Shown: piece after piece, positions 1 through 6,933 of the stretch
Layout: each line of letters begins with the position of its first letter
Numbering within the stretch: position 1 is the stretch's first letter
NCBI GenBank assembly: GCA_003519205.1
Contig: DOXE01000005.1
Span: forward strand, 4,642 to 13,797
From: Chloroflexota bacterium
GTDB lineage: Bacteria; Chloroflexota; Anaerolineae; Promineifilales; Promineifilaceae
Direction of reading: 5' to 3'
Length of the DNA stretch: 9,156 nucleotides
The notes under the pieces: model-generated
Seen by the model: the letters and a program-made list of their open reading frames with translations, nothing else
What the model was told of the DNA's origin: nothing
Database searches by the model: none
Program-made: the position numbers and the translations under genes

Positions 1-507
1 TCCATCCGGTGGACAAGAAGCGTCCAGTTTTCTCCTGGTCGTTATCGTTTTTCCGTAACAACAGATGATGGCGTCCGATTATGGGTCAATAATGTCTTGC
101 TTATCGACCAATGGCAAGACCAGGGAGCAACAACATATGAGGCTGATATCCAACTGCCAGGTGGTTTGATTCCGGTCAAGATGGAATATTATGAAAATCG
201 GGACCTGGCCTCGGCCCGTTTGAGCTGGTCGCCTACTGGCGGGATACAACCTCCTCCTCCGCCAGACACAGGGGGAGGTCAAACTGCAATGGTAATCGCC
301 TATTGGCTCAATGTTCGGTGGGGACCTGGTGTTGGTTACGGCATTATCACGACTATTTCCCGAGGAACGGTCGTTGGTCTAACGCACCGTAACCCGGCAG
401 GGACCTGGGCTAGGATCATTTTACCAAGTGGGGCAACTGGCTGGGTAAACGCCAGCTATCTACAATCAACTATTCCAGTTTCAACACTGCCTGTTTTGAC
501 AGGGTGA
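1..507 (+). CDS. PA14-like plus SH3b domain surface protein (3' end only)
   Basis: The reading frame is open from the first base and stops with TGA at 505-507, so the visible 168 residues are the C-terminal end of a longer protein. Residues 1-80 look like the second half of a PA14 domain: a beta-rich run with FSVTTDDGVRLWVNN, then IDQW, then a VKMEYYEN strand and a closing ARLSWS strand. PA14 domains are sugar- or surface-binding beta-barrels in secreted proteins. A Pro/Gly-rich linker (about 82-95) follows. Residues 97-156 are a bacterial SH3 (SH3b) domain with the hallmark LNVRWGPG and the closing GWVNASYL; such domains usually bind peptidoglycan or other wall components. A secreted or wall-associated role is inferred; no catalytic domain is visible in this fragment. 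A TTG at 97 is not a credible start because it sits inside the PA14 fold. Confidence 0.85.
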   Translation, partial: SIRWTRSVQFSPGRYRFSVTTDDGVRLWVNNVLLIDQWQDQGATTYEADIQLPGGLIPVKMEYYENRDLASARLSWSPTGGIQPPPPPDTGGGQTAMVIAYWLNVRWGPGVGYGIITTISRGTVVGLTHRNPAGTWARIILPSGATGWVNASYLQSTIPVSTLPVLTG

Positions 508-752
508 TAGATGCACACCTTCCAACGTCTTAAGAATCTACCATCCGATTCGCATCCATGGAACTAAAAGAAAATATGAGTGCCAGCCAGGCGCAAACCG
601 TGATTGTAAGGATGGTGATAAGAATAAACCAAAACATGTCAACCCTCTCTAATAATTCAATACGGATGGATTAATCATCCTTACAGAGGAAGTCCCTGGT
701 TCAATCTGCCTGGTATTTTTTGTCCATGACATGGGTACCGTGATTCAGATGC
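508..752. other. Non-coding gap between convergent genes
   Basis: These 245 bases separate the end of the PA14-SH3b gene from the end of the yfhO-like gene on the opposite strand. I see no credible ORF on either strand and no GC-rich hairpin followed by a T-tract, so no classical intrinsic terminator for either gene. The only structure of note is the 10-bp inverted repeat listed separately. Confidence 0.6.
605..685. repeat. 10-bp inverted repeat with 61-base spacer
   Basis: TGTAAGGATG at 605-614 is the exact reverse complement of CATCCTTACA at 676-685. The right arm overlaps an imperfect palindrome at 664-680 (GGAT, GATTAATC, ATCC). The pair lies between two converging genes, so it could form a long-loop hairpin in either transcript. 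No T-tract follows, and a match of this length could still be chance; its function is unknown. Confidence 0.3.
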
Positions 753-3023
753 CTATTTCTTTCTGGCAGGAGTGAACCGCCTCATACCCCAGATAGCCAG
801 GGTTACGATAAGCACAGCCAGAGCGAGACCCGTTAACAGAATCCCGTAAATCAAGATCCGAGGCTGGAACTCAAAGACAACCTGGTGAAGTCCGCCCGGC
901 AAACACACGCCTCGCAAGCCATGGTTAGTGGGCTGGATTGGCACCTGGTTGCCATCTATAAAAGCATTCCAACCTGGATAGTAAAGATCGCTGAGAATCA
1001 ACCAGGCGGAAGCTGGTGCCTCGGTCTCTAGTACGACCCGATGCGGTTCATAGCTAAGAATATCTACGCGATTGACCCCACGGTCTCTGGGCTCGATGCT
1101 GCAATGGGCCCCTGGCATAACCTGGATAACGGCCGTCTTGGTCAGGTCTAGCTCAGGTTGAGAGATAAGCTCAAGGCTATCATTCTCGTCGGTTGCCTCC
1201 AGAATGTCGTGAACCACAAAGGCCTGGGGCTCCCAATCTTCCCGATCATAAATGGTCACCCCAGCTGGTTCGGTTAATACTTGCCAGCCTGGCACGTCTG
1301 TCCCTGGATTTTGCGCTTCATCACCAATCAGCAAATAGCGAACACCCAGCAATCGGGTGAGGCGAACATCCCATGCGGCTAATTCTGCAAGTTGCAAACC
1401 ACTGTCCGTCCGGAAGTCATCGAATCCATCAACGTGGCGAAAACCATAAAAATACCCTTTATTTTTCAGTAAACCCTCGGTTATGACCCGGTAAGTATTC
1501 CGGTCTGTCGGAAGGGCAAGGTTAGCCATTTGCCAACCCAGTTCCGGCTCAGGTTTTTCCAGAAAGACGAGCTTGTTGCCATAACCCCACAAGTCGATCA
1601 TTAAGAGGGCCAGGGTAATGATGGTCAGACGCCAGCGCCCTAGCCGATATCCCCAAATAAGCACGGCTAGTGAAGCGACGCCTAGGAGTAAAAGCCGTAC
1701 TAATTGGCCCGTTATGCCCTCAGTCCGGGAAAGCTGCTCTGGGTCTGTTTGGACCGCCTGCCAAAAGACAGATAACACTATCAATACAAGAAGTATGATG
1801 CTGCCAACTACGAGCACTCTCGGAAGATACTTTCTTGCCCTCATCGCAATATCATCAGGCAGATCAAACCAATAATCAAACATGAGACCTGTCAGTATCG
1901 CGGCCGCTAAGACAAAAAGGTAAGCAATACGGGAGGGTATACGGAAAAAACCAAAGCCCGGCACTAGCGTATAAAGAATCCGATGAATCACCCCAGCTGA
2001 GCCGAGAGCTACCAACAGCCCAAATAAGCCAAGGACAAACCAATAACGCCACTGTCGCTTACCATACGGCCAGCTCAAGACGTAAAATAGGAGAGGCAAG
2101 ACGCCGACATAGATAGCAAATTCCCAGTAGCCGTTGAAAGGAGTATGAGCCCAATATGAGGCATCAGCTACGGGGGAGCCATACAGGTCGGGCATCAGTA
2201 TGCGAACCAAGCTCGTAAGGGGCAAAGTCATCTTGCTGGCGAACTCATAACTTGCCCCGGCCACCCGGTTAGAGTACCTGGCCATTTCTAATGTAGGCAG
2301 TAACTGTATCGCCGCCAGGAGACTAGCAAACAACCCCAAGACCAAAATTTGTAGCAGGACTCGAGCGCTTGATAGGGGGCCATCCTGTTGCCAAGCCTGG
2401 ATTGCCATGACTAGCATCACAAGAAACAGGGTTCCAACGAGCAACGGGAAGAAGGGCGCAAATCCCGCTAAAAACGCTAGCCCTAAAGGTACGGCGGCCA
2501 ACAACGTTGCCGTCCAAGTGCGCTCACGAATGGCCCATATCACGGCTGCTAATAACCAGGGGAGATAAGTTATAGTCATCAGGTGAGACAGTTGTCCACC
2601 ATAAAGGCGGCTAACCATGAAGGCGTTAAAGCCTAATACAAAGCCGGCTAATAGCGCCCCGGGCGGCTTACCGCCAAGGACCCTCACCAACATGTAGCCA
2701 CCAGCCGCAGATAAGCCTAAATGTAGAGCATAAAGCAGGGCATAAACCGTGCCAATGGGTAGAAAAGTAGCCAGCCATAGGGGAGGATAGAAGGTCGACA
2801 TCTGCGGCTCAGCATACTGCGGAAATCCCAAAAAAAGGTATGGATTCCACAATGGCAGTTCACCCGCAGCCACCTGACTAAAAGCGAAATCATGAACGGG
2901 ATGAAAGAGGTTAAAAAGATCGCGGCCGAAGATCATTTCGTCTCCATCCGGCCGCAAAACATCACCGAAGAATAAAAAGCTCAGTGCGAATAATAGAGCA
3001 ATAAGTAGAAGGTCGCGTCGCAT
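753..3023 (-). CDS. YfhO-family polytopic membrane protein (predicted GT-C glycosyltransferase)
   Basis: The protein has 756 residues with about a dozen hydrophobic segments, the first at about 4-20 and the last at 724-746 just before a basic tail (MRRFTPARKK). Family signatures include an N-terminal extracytoplasmic loop with D21 and D35, then the LPLWNPYLFLGFP and FYPPLW motifs (56-83). There is also GFGFFRIPSRIAY (356-368) between membrane helices, and a soluble C-terminal domain (about 480-720) carrying LSDLYYPGWNAFIDG (677-691). This is the arrangement of YfhO-like proteins, which are predicted GT-C enzymes. In Firmicutes, relatives add sugars to lipoteichoic acid from an undecaprenyl-phosphate sugar. 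A role in extracytoplasmic glycan decoration is inferred here; the acceptor is unknown. ATG at 3023 gives a good membrane anchor (MRRD then hydrophobic), but no Shine-Dalgarno precedes it. The gene stands alone, divergent from clpS. Confidence 0.85.
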   Translation of the reverse strand: MRRDLLLIALLFALSFLFFGDVLRPDGDEMIFGRDLFNLFHPVHDFAFSQVAAGELPLWNPYLFLGFPQYAEPQMSTFYPPLWLATFLPIGTVYALLYALHLGLSAAGGYMLVRVLGGKPPGALLAGFVLGFNAFMVSRLYGGQLSHLMTITYLPWLLAAVIWAIRERTWTATLLAAVPLGLAFLAGFAPFFPLLVGTLFLVMLVMAIQAWQQDGPLSSARVLLQILVLGLFASLLAAIQLLPTLEMARYSNRVAGASYEFASKMTLPLTSLVRILMPDLYGSPVADASYWAHTPFNGYWEFAIYVGVLPLLFYVLSWPYGKRQWRYWFVLGLFGLLVALGSAGVIHRILYTLVPGFGFFRIPSRIAYLFVLAAAILTGLMFDYWFDLPDDIAMRARKYLPRVLVVGSIILLVLIVLSVFWQAVQTDPEQLSRTEGITGQLVRLLLLGVASLAVLIWGYRLGRWRLTIITLALLMIDLWGYGNKLVFLEKPEPELGWQMANLALPTDRNTYRVITEGLLKNKGYFYGFRHVDGFDDFRTDSGLQLAELAAWDVRLTRLLGVRYLLIGDEAQNPGTDVPGWQVLTEPAGVTIYDREDWEPQAFVVHDILEATDENDSLELISQPELDLTKTAVIQVMPGAHCSIEPRDRGVNRVDILSYEPHRVVLETEAPASAWLILSDLYYPGWNAFIDGNQVPIQPTNHGLRGVCLPGGLHQVVFEFQPRILIYGILLTGLALAVLIVTLAIWGMRRFTPARKK

Positions 3024-3166
3024 TCTTAGAAACAGATTTTTCCGATATAACTCCGGTAAGATCAGGTTATCTTAACCAATCATATGTGTTCGGCAAGCAT
3101 CGTCGCTAGTAATAGAGAACTCTTTTCGACATATTAGATGTTAAGGTAGAATTAGCGAGGAGTGAC

Positions 3167-3172
3167 AAGGAG
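3167..3172 (+). promoter_or_regulatory. Shine-Dalgarno site for clpS
   Basis: AAGGAG lies 11 bases before GTG 3184 and 17 bases before ATG 3190. The spacing favours the GTG start, giving a protein that begins MLMQ, although it is slightly long; the ATG two codons later remains possible. The choice does not affect the ClpS core. Confidence 0.5.
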
Positions 3173-3183
3173 CAGGGTATTCG

Positions 3184-3495
3184 GTGCTTATGCAGTCTAA
3201 AATTGAAATCGAACGGAAAGAAAATACTGACCTGGATGAGACTCTTTCGCGAAGATGTAGGGTGCTTGTCCACAATGACGATATCACACCTTACGATTTC
3301 GTCATTGTCGTTCTGGTCCGGTTTTTTAAGCTTCCCCCACATGATGCTGAGCTTGTCACCTGGACGGCCCATTACTCGGGTGTCGCTCAGGTTGTTGTTT
3401 TACCGGTGAACGAGGCTCAACGGCGAGTTGGCCAGGCACACTTTGCTGCCAGCTTAGAAGGTTACCCTCTAACTTTTAGCATCGAACCCGAATAA
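3184..3495 (+). CDS. clpS: ClpS, ATP-dependent Clp protease adaptor
   Basis: This 103-residue protein matches the ClpS fold over residues 25-102, and its length is close to the 106 residues of E. coli ClpS. The N-degron pocket residues are present: N31-D32-D33 in VLVHNDDITP and H63 in TAHYSG. The family's C-terminal pattern ends in EGYPLTFSIEPE. ClpS binds proteins with bulky hydrophobic N-terminal residues and hands them to a ClpA or ClpC unfoldase for degradation by ClpP in the cytoplasm. Residues 1-24 form a charged, probably flexible extension of the type needed for delivery. Differences from E. coli, by a recalled alignment, are Tyr37 at the pocket position of Met40 and Asn76 where E. 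coli has a ClpA-contacting Glu79; R81 replaces Lys84. No Clp subunit is in the window. The gene is 103 bases upstream of the aminotransferase, so co-transcription is possible but not shown. Confidence 0.92.
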   Translation: MLMQSKIEIERKENTDLDETLSRRCRVLVHNDDITPYDFVIVVLVRFFKLPPHDAELVTWTAHYSGVAQVVVLPVNEAQRRVGQAHFAASLEGYPLTFSIEPE

Positions 3496-3587
3496 CCATG
3501 GAAGCTGTTTGAAAGGAACACCTACTTCCAACTTAACCAATTCTATCTATCAAACATAACCAGTTTCAGTCATCACAATGAGCAATT

Positions 3588-3592
3588 AGGAG
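3588..3592 (+). promoter_or_regulatory. Shine-Dalgarno site for the aminotransferase
   Basis: AGGAG sits 6 bases before ATG 3599, near-ideal spacing, and fixes this start. It is the best ribosome-binding site in the window, suggesting efficient translation of the aminotransferase. Confidence 0.7.
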
Positions 3593-3598
3593 ACCTCA

Positions 3599-4924
3599 AT
3601 GAACACCAAACTCTCTGGAGCTGGCCCTTTAGGTCAGACCATCATCAAACGCGACGAAGCCAGTCTTTCACCTTCCTACAAACGGGAGTATGCTCTCGTA
3701 ATTGACCAAGCCCAGGGATCAGAAGTATGGGATGCCGACGGCCGGCGATATATCGATTTCATGGCCGGTGTCGCCGTATTAAATGTCGGACACCGCCACC
3801 CTGTTGTTGTCGAGAAAGTCAAGGAACAGATGGAAAGGTTCTGGCATATCTGTCTAAGCGATTTCTATTACCCAAATGCCGTGGAATTGGCGGAGAAATT
3901 GCAAGAAATCGCGCCAATGGACCAAACCCTGGTCTATTTCGGCAATACGGGGACAGAAGCCGTCGAAGCCGCCATCAAATTGGCCATGTATGCAACCGGC
4001 CGGCCAAAATTCATTGGATTCATGGGTGCTTTTCACGGACGAACGTTGGGGTCCTTGAGTTTCACAGCCAGCAAAGCCGTACAACGAGCAAATTATCTTG
4101 AGGGTGTCAACGTCCACCATGTGCCTTTCCCGAACCCATACCGGCCGTTATTGGCCGGCCACCGGGAAGACAACTACGGTGACATTGTGATTAACTATAT
4201 AGAAAATGAGATCTTTCGGACTTTTCTATCTCCAAGCGACGTCGCTGCGGTTTTAATTGAACCCATTCAAGGTGAAGGCGGCTATGTCGTTCCAGCACCC
4301 GGTTTTTTTCAGCGTCTGAGACAACTATGCGACCAACATGGAATTCTGCTTATTGTCGATGAAATTCAGAGTGGAATCGCTCGCACTGGCAAATGGTGGG
4401 CCGTTGAACATGAAGAGATCGAACCTGACATCATCTGCTTCGCTAAAAGCATTGGTAGCGGCATGCCGATTGGCGGAATCATTGCTCGCTCTGAGCTTAT
4501 GACCTGGGGACCAGGGGCACACGGAAGCACCTTTGGGGGCAATCCTTTAGCTGCCGCCGCTGCCATTGCCACCTTGAAAGTAATTGAGGAAGAAGGTCTC
4601 ATGGAACAGGCAACAGAATCGGGTCAGTTTATCCTCGATGCTTTAGCCGAAATGCAAGTTCGCCATCCCAGTATTGGCGACATTCGCGGCCGGGGCTTGA
4701 TGATTGGCCTTGAATTAGTCAAGGATAAGCAAACAAAAGAACGGGCACCGGAATTAAGAAGTCAAATCATCCAACAAGCATTTGAATCGGGATTATTGTT
4801 GTTATCTTGTGGTACAAACTCTATTAGGTTTACTCCAGCTCTAAACATATCCCAGAGTTTGGTCAACGAGGGTCTTCAGATCTTTGAAGCCGTCCTCACC
4901 GATGCCGAAAGGGAATTATTGTAG
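3599..4924 (+). CDS. Class-III PLP-dependent aminotransferase (GABA/ornithine/acetylornithine type)
   Basis: The protein has 441 residues, full length for the family, with all the fold-type I landmarks. These are GNTGTEA at 115-121 (cofactor phosphate loop), FHGRT at 145-149 (aromatic ring stacking), and DEIQ at 254-257, with D254 contacting the PLP nitrogen. K283 in FAKSIGSGMPIGG is the Schiff-base lysine, and T311 in TFGGN completes the phosphate site. It catalyses transfer of an amino group, usually from an omega- or alpha-amino group, to 2-oxoglutarate or pyruvate. From memory, the HVPFPNPYRPL and EPIQGEGGYVVP stretches resemble the Thermococcales group that includes GABA/ornithine aminotransferases and broad amino-acid racemases. 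Motifs alone therefore cannot give the substrate, and a racemase is possible. A strong Shine-Dalgarno precedes it, and the aldolase-family gene follows after 35 bases in the same direction, suggesting a shared transcript and perhaps a shared pathway. A cytoplasmic location is inferred. Confidence 0.93.
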   Translation: MNTKLSGAGPLGQTIIKRDEASLSPSYKREYALVIDQAQGSEVWDADGRRYIDFMAGVAVLNVGHRHPVVVEKVKEQMERFWHICLSDFYYPNAVELAEKLQEIAPMDQTLVYFGNTGTEAVEAAIKLAMYATGRPKFIGFMGAFHGRTLGSLSFTASKAVQRANYLEGVNVHHVPFPNPYRPLLAGHREDNYGDIVINYIENEIFRTFLSPSDVAAVLIEPIQGEGGYVVPAPGFFQRLRQLCDQHGILLIVDEIQSGIARTGKWWAVEHEEIEPDIICFAKSIGSGMPIGGIIARSELMTWGPGAHGSTFGGNPLAAAAAIATLKVIEEEGLMEQATESGQFILDALAEMQVRHPSIGDIRGRGLMIGLELVKDKQTKERAPELRSQIIQQAFESGLLLLSCGTNSIRFTPALNISQSLVNEGLQIFEAVLTDAERELL

Positions 4925-4959
4925 GATAAACACCGAATGAACTCAGACCAGAGCTTAAT

Positions 4960-5868
4960 ATGAACGAACAAATCGCAAGTCTAAGGGCTGAAATTAAAGG
5001 TGGCGTCTTGCCGGCGATGGCAACGCCAATCAGTGAAGACGGTAGTCGAGTAAATGGGCCAATTATCGATTTACTCGTGGACTTCTTGATCAACGCTGGC
5101 GTAAAAGGCTTATTTGTTGGAGGTTCCACCGGCGAAGGCATCTTGCTGGACTTAGATCAACGAAAAGTATTACATGAAAGGGCTGTAATCGCTGCCAGAG
5201 GACGCATCCCGGTTTTGGTTCACGTCGGCTCTAATACAACGGCCGATAGTATCAATCTAGCAAAACATGCTTCGGATATTGGTGTGCAGGGAATCGTAGC
5301 TGTAACCCCTTACTTCTATTCGGTACATGACGAGGCAATCCTGTCGCACTTTCGTTCGATTGCCGCGGCCGCTCCAGATCTACCCTTCTTTGGATACGAC
5401 ATACCCCATATGGCTGTTAATGGCATTAGTCCGACTCTATTGGCTGATTTAATGGTTTACATACCTAACTTCGCTGGGATTAAAACCAGTAACTCAAATG
5501 CCCAGGTGATACGCAAGCTGATTGACACAGTGACTGGCGAAAAAATCGTCCTGGTAGGAAATGAGCGAATCGCCTTAGGTTCGTTGGCCATGGGTGCGGA
5601 TGGCTTAATCAGTGGTATGTCGACGGCCGTCCCTGAACCTTTCGTCAGCTTAGTTAGAGCTTTTTGCGCCAATCAGTTGGACGCAGCTCGAGATATACAA
5701 AAGACGATCAATAGAATTTTAGATTTAATGCCAGCGGGGGCCCGAATTGGCGCGATTAAAAGGATTTTAGATCAAAGAGGGATTCATGCTGGTCCACCGC
5801 TTGCTCCTCGACCGGTTCCATCCGCAGATTGGCAAGCCTGGCAAAAGATACAGGCCTGGATCGAATAG
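4960..5868 (+). CDS. DHDPS/N-acetylneuraminate lyase family class-I aldolase
   Basis: The 302 residues fit a complete (beta/alpha)8 barrel of the DapA/NanA superfamily. Visible motifs are GGSTGEG at 54-60 (binds the 2-oxo-acid carboxylate), Y146 in GYDIP (proton shuttle) and K175 in GIKTS (Schiff base with pyruvate or another 2-oxo acid). The C-terminal GARIGAIKRIL stretch is also typical. Two details argue against true dihydrodipicolinate synthase: the family Tyr-Asn-x-Pro reads Tyr-Asp-Ile-Pro, and the arginine that DHDPS carries just after this motif is missing (HMAVNG). The Gly-Gly-Ser-Thr loop is closer to N-acetylneuraminate lyase and other 2-oxo-acid aldolases. The gene follows the aminotransferase by 35 bases, so the aldolase may make or split the 2-oxo acid linked to that transamination. 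The exact reaction is unknown. ATG 4960 has only a weak Shine-Dalgarno, in keeping with translation from a shared message. Confidence 0.9.
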   Translation: MNEQIASLRAEIKGGVLPAMATPISEDGSRVNGPIIDLLVDFLINAGVKGLFVGGSTGEGILLDLDQRKVLHERAVIAARGRIPVLVHVGSNTTADSINLAKHASDIGVQGIVAVTPYFYSVHDEAILSHFRSIAAAAPDLPFFGYDIPHMAVNGISPTLLADLMVYIPNFAGIKTSNSNAQVIRKLIDTVTGEKIVLVGNERIALGSLAMGADGLISGMSTAVPEPFVSLVRAFCANQLDAARDIQKTINRILDLMPAGARIGAIKRILDQRGIHAGPPLAPRPVPSADWQAWQKIQAWIE

Positions 5869-5888
5869 GCCAATTGAAGCTCTAATTG

Positions 5889-5897
5889 TGGTACAAT
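5889..5897 (+). promoter_or_regulatory. Candidate extended -10 promoter before the HAD operon
   Basis: TGGTACAAT is an extended -10 element (TGn followed by TACAAT, one mismatch from TATAAT). It lies 46 bases before the HAD ATG at 5944, which implies a leader of about 40 bases. No good -35 hexamer occurs at 16-18 bases, but extended -10 promoters do not need one. It separates the aminotransferase-aldolase pair from the four-gene cluster downstream. This is a sequence match only. Confidence 0.45.
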
Positions 5898-5943
5898 AGC
5901 AAATGACCCGAAATTGCTAATTGTCCAATCAATTTCCCAGATT

Positions 5944-6630
5944 ATGCGCCTGCTTTTGTTCGATATAGATGGAACATTGATCCAGTCCAATCCTGTTGGT
6001 CGGCAGGTCATGCAGTTGGCATTGGAGCATGTCATTGGGTCCGCTGGTTTGATTGAATCTTACCCTTTTGCTGGCAAGACTGATCGAAGGATTATCTTCG
6101 ATCTTCTTACAGATATTGGCATCTCTGAAGAAAAGATCCTTGGATTTTTACCGGAAGTTTACGCTCAGATGGCCAAGTTTGGTGAGAAGTTATTTTATCA
6201 AGATGGTTTGTCACCGTGTACAGGTGTAATTGAGCTTATTTCACGGCTTAGTCATCGAAACGATACCTTGCTTGGATTGCAGACAGGGAATATCCTGCCG
6301 ACAGCTCATTTAAAGCTCGATGCAGCCGGGCTCGATGCGACAAGCTTTTTAATTGGCGCTTATGGCTCTGATTCGGCAAAGCGCGAGGAGCTTATTCCAT
6401 TTGCACTGGAGCGAGCAACTGCAATGAGTGGGTTGATACCTCATCTTGTTGACGTTATCGTAATTGGCGATACACCCTCGGATATTGAGTGTGCCAAAGC
6501 TAATGGCGTCAGATCACTTGCCGTAGCAACAGGTAGCTTTTCATCTGAAACTCTTGCGAAATACGATCCCGATTTCTTATTAGATGATTTATCAGATACG
6601 AATGCAGTCATTGGCTTCATGTTAGAATAG
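5944..6630 (+). CDS. HAD-superfamily phosphatase (phosphoglycolate phosphatase-like)
   Basis: Starting at ATG 5944 gives 228 residues beginning MRLLLFDIDGT, the normal HAD opening. The frame is open further up to a TTG at 5914, but those ten extra residues are not family-like, so I prefer the ATG, though it lacks a clear Shine-Dalgarno. All four HAD motifs are present: D7 and D9 in FDIDGT (nucleophile and acid/base), T114 in LQTGN, K146 in SAKREE, and D176/D180 in IGDTPSDIECAKANG. A helical cap insert occupies about residues 15-85, as in the subfamily with a C1 cap (phosphoglycolate phosphatase, beta-phosphoglucomutase). It should hydrolyse a small phosphorylated metabolite in the cytoplasm with Mg2+; the substrate cannot be read from the sequence. 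The next gene begins 12-15 bases downstream, so it probably heads an operon. Confidence 0.88.
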   Translation: MRLLLFDIDGTLIQSNPVGRQVMQLALEHVIGSAGLIESYPFAGKTDRRIIFDLLTDIGISEEKILGFLPEVYAQMAKFGEKLFYQDGLSPCTGVIELISRLSHRNDTLLGLQTGNILPTAHLKLDAAGLDATSFLIGAYGSDSAKREELIPFALERATAMSGLIPHLVDVIVIGDTPSDIECAKANGVRSLAVATGSFSSETLAKYDPDFLLDDLSDTNAVIGFMLE

Positions 6631-6642
6631 TTTCAAAGGGAA

Positions 6643-6927
6643 ATGATGGAGGGAAAAAGGAAAACGATTGGATCGATCACCTTGAGAAAGGACAGACCTA
6701 CTAATCTTACTTTTGCTGATCTTCATACTTGGGTTATTTGGCAGTTTCCACGTCTGAAAGGGGCCGCTATGTGTGGCGCAGTGAAACCACCGATTGCCAA
6801 CCATACATGGTATCCAGCCCTTATCAAACAACACGAAAGACAAGTGCTCGTCCACGGTCATATTGAAGTCGAGTTTTCAACCCCTAACGCCGCTGCCGAA
6901 TGGTTGGAGTCAAATGGTTCACTCTAA
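6643..6927 (+). CDS. Small protein of unknown function (94 aa)
   Basis: I do not recognise this family. AAAGGG at 6635-6640 lies just before two adjacent ATGs (6643 and 6646); the second has the better spacing, which would shorten the protein by one residue. The start is basic (GKRKT, RKDRP), followed by LTFADLHTWVIWQF (22-35), a cysteine at 44, and an acidic-aromatic C-terminal half ending in AAAEWLESNG. There is no signal peptide or membrane segment, so it is probably cytoplasmic. It sits 12 bases after the HAD gene and 6 bases before the next ORF, so it is almost certainly translated as part of that operon. The tight spacing and protein-like composition support it as real, but nothing gives a function. 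Confidence 0.7.
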   Translation: MMEGKRKTIGSITLRKDRPTNLTFADLHTWVIWQFPRLKGAAMCGAVKPPIANHTWYPALIKQHERQVLVHGHIEVEFSTPNAAAEWLESNGSL

Positions 6928-6933
6928 AGAATA

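Noticed and set aside
1618..1875. 85-aa plus-strand ORF inside the yfhO-like gene
   Set aside because: It is antisense to a membrane-helix region of a clear gene, with low-complexity, non-protein-like composition; a shadow frame.
3065..3077. GGTTA-TCT-TAACC small palindrome between yfhO and clpS
   Set aside because: A five-pair stem with a 3-base loop is expected by chance in such DNA, and nothing ties it to a promoter.
3727..4101. 124-aa ORF in another frame of the aminotransferase
   Set aside because: Arg/Pro/Cys-rich shadow of the conserved aminotransferase frame, with no ribosome site.
5874..5879. TTGAAG as the -35 partner of the TACAAT -10
   Set aside because: The spacer would be 12 bases, too short for a sigma-70-type promoter.
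5871..5888. CAATT/AATTG hairpin after the aldolase gene as a terminator
   Set aside because: The stem is only five AT-rich pairs with an 8-base loop and no T-tract, and it runs up to the candidate promoter; too weak to be an intrinsic terminator.
5914..5943. TTG start extending the HAD phosphatase by ten residues
   Set aside because: The extra residues precede the standard MRLLLFDIDGT opening, are not family-like, and would place the start very close to the predicted transcription start. ATG 5944 is preferred.
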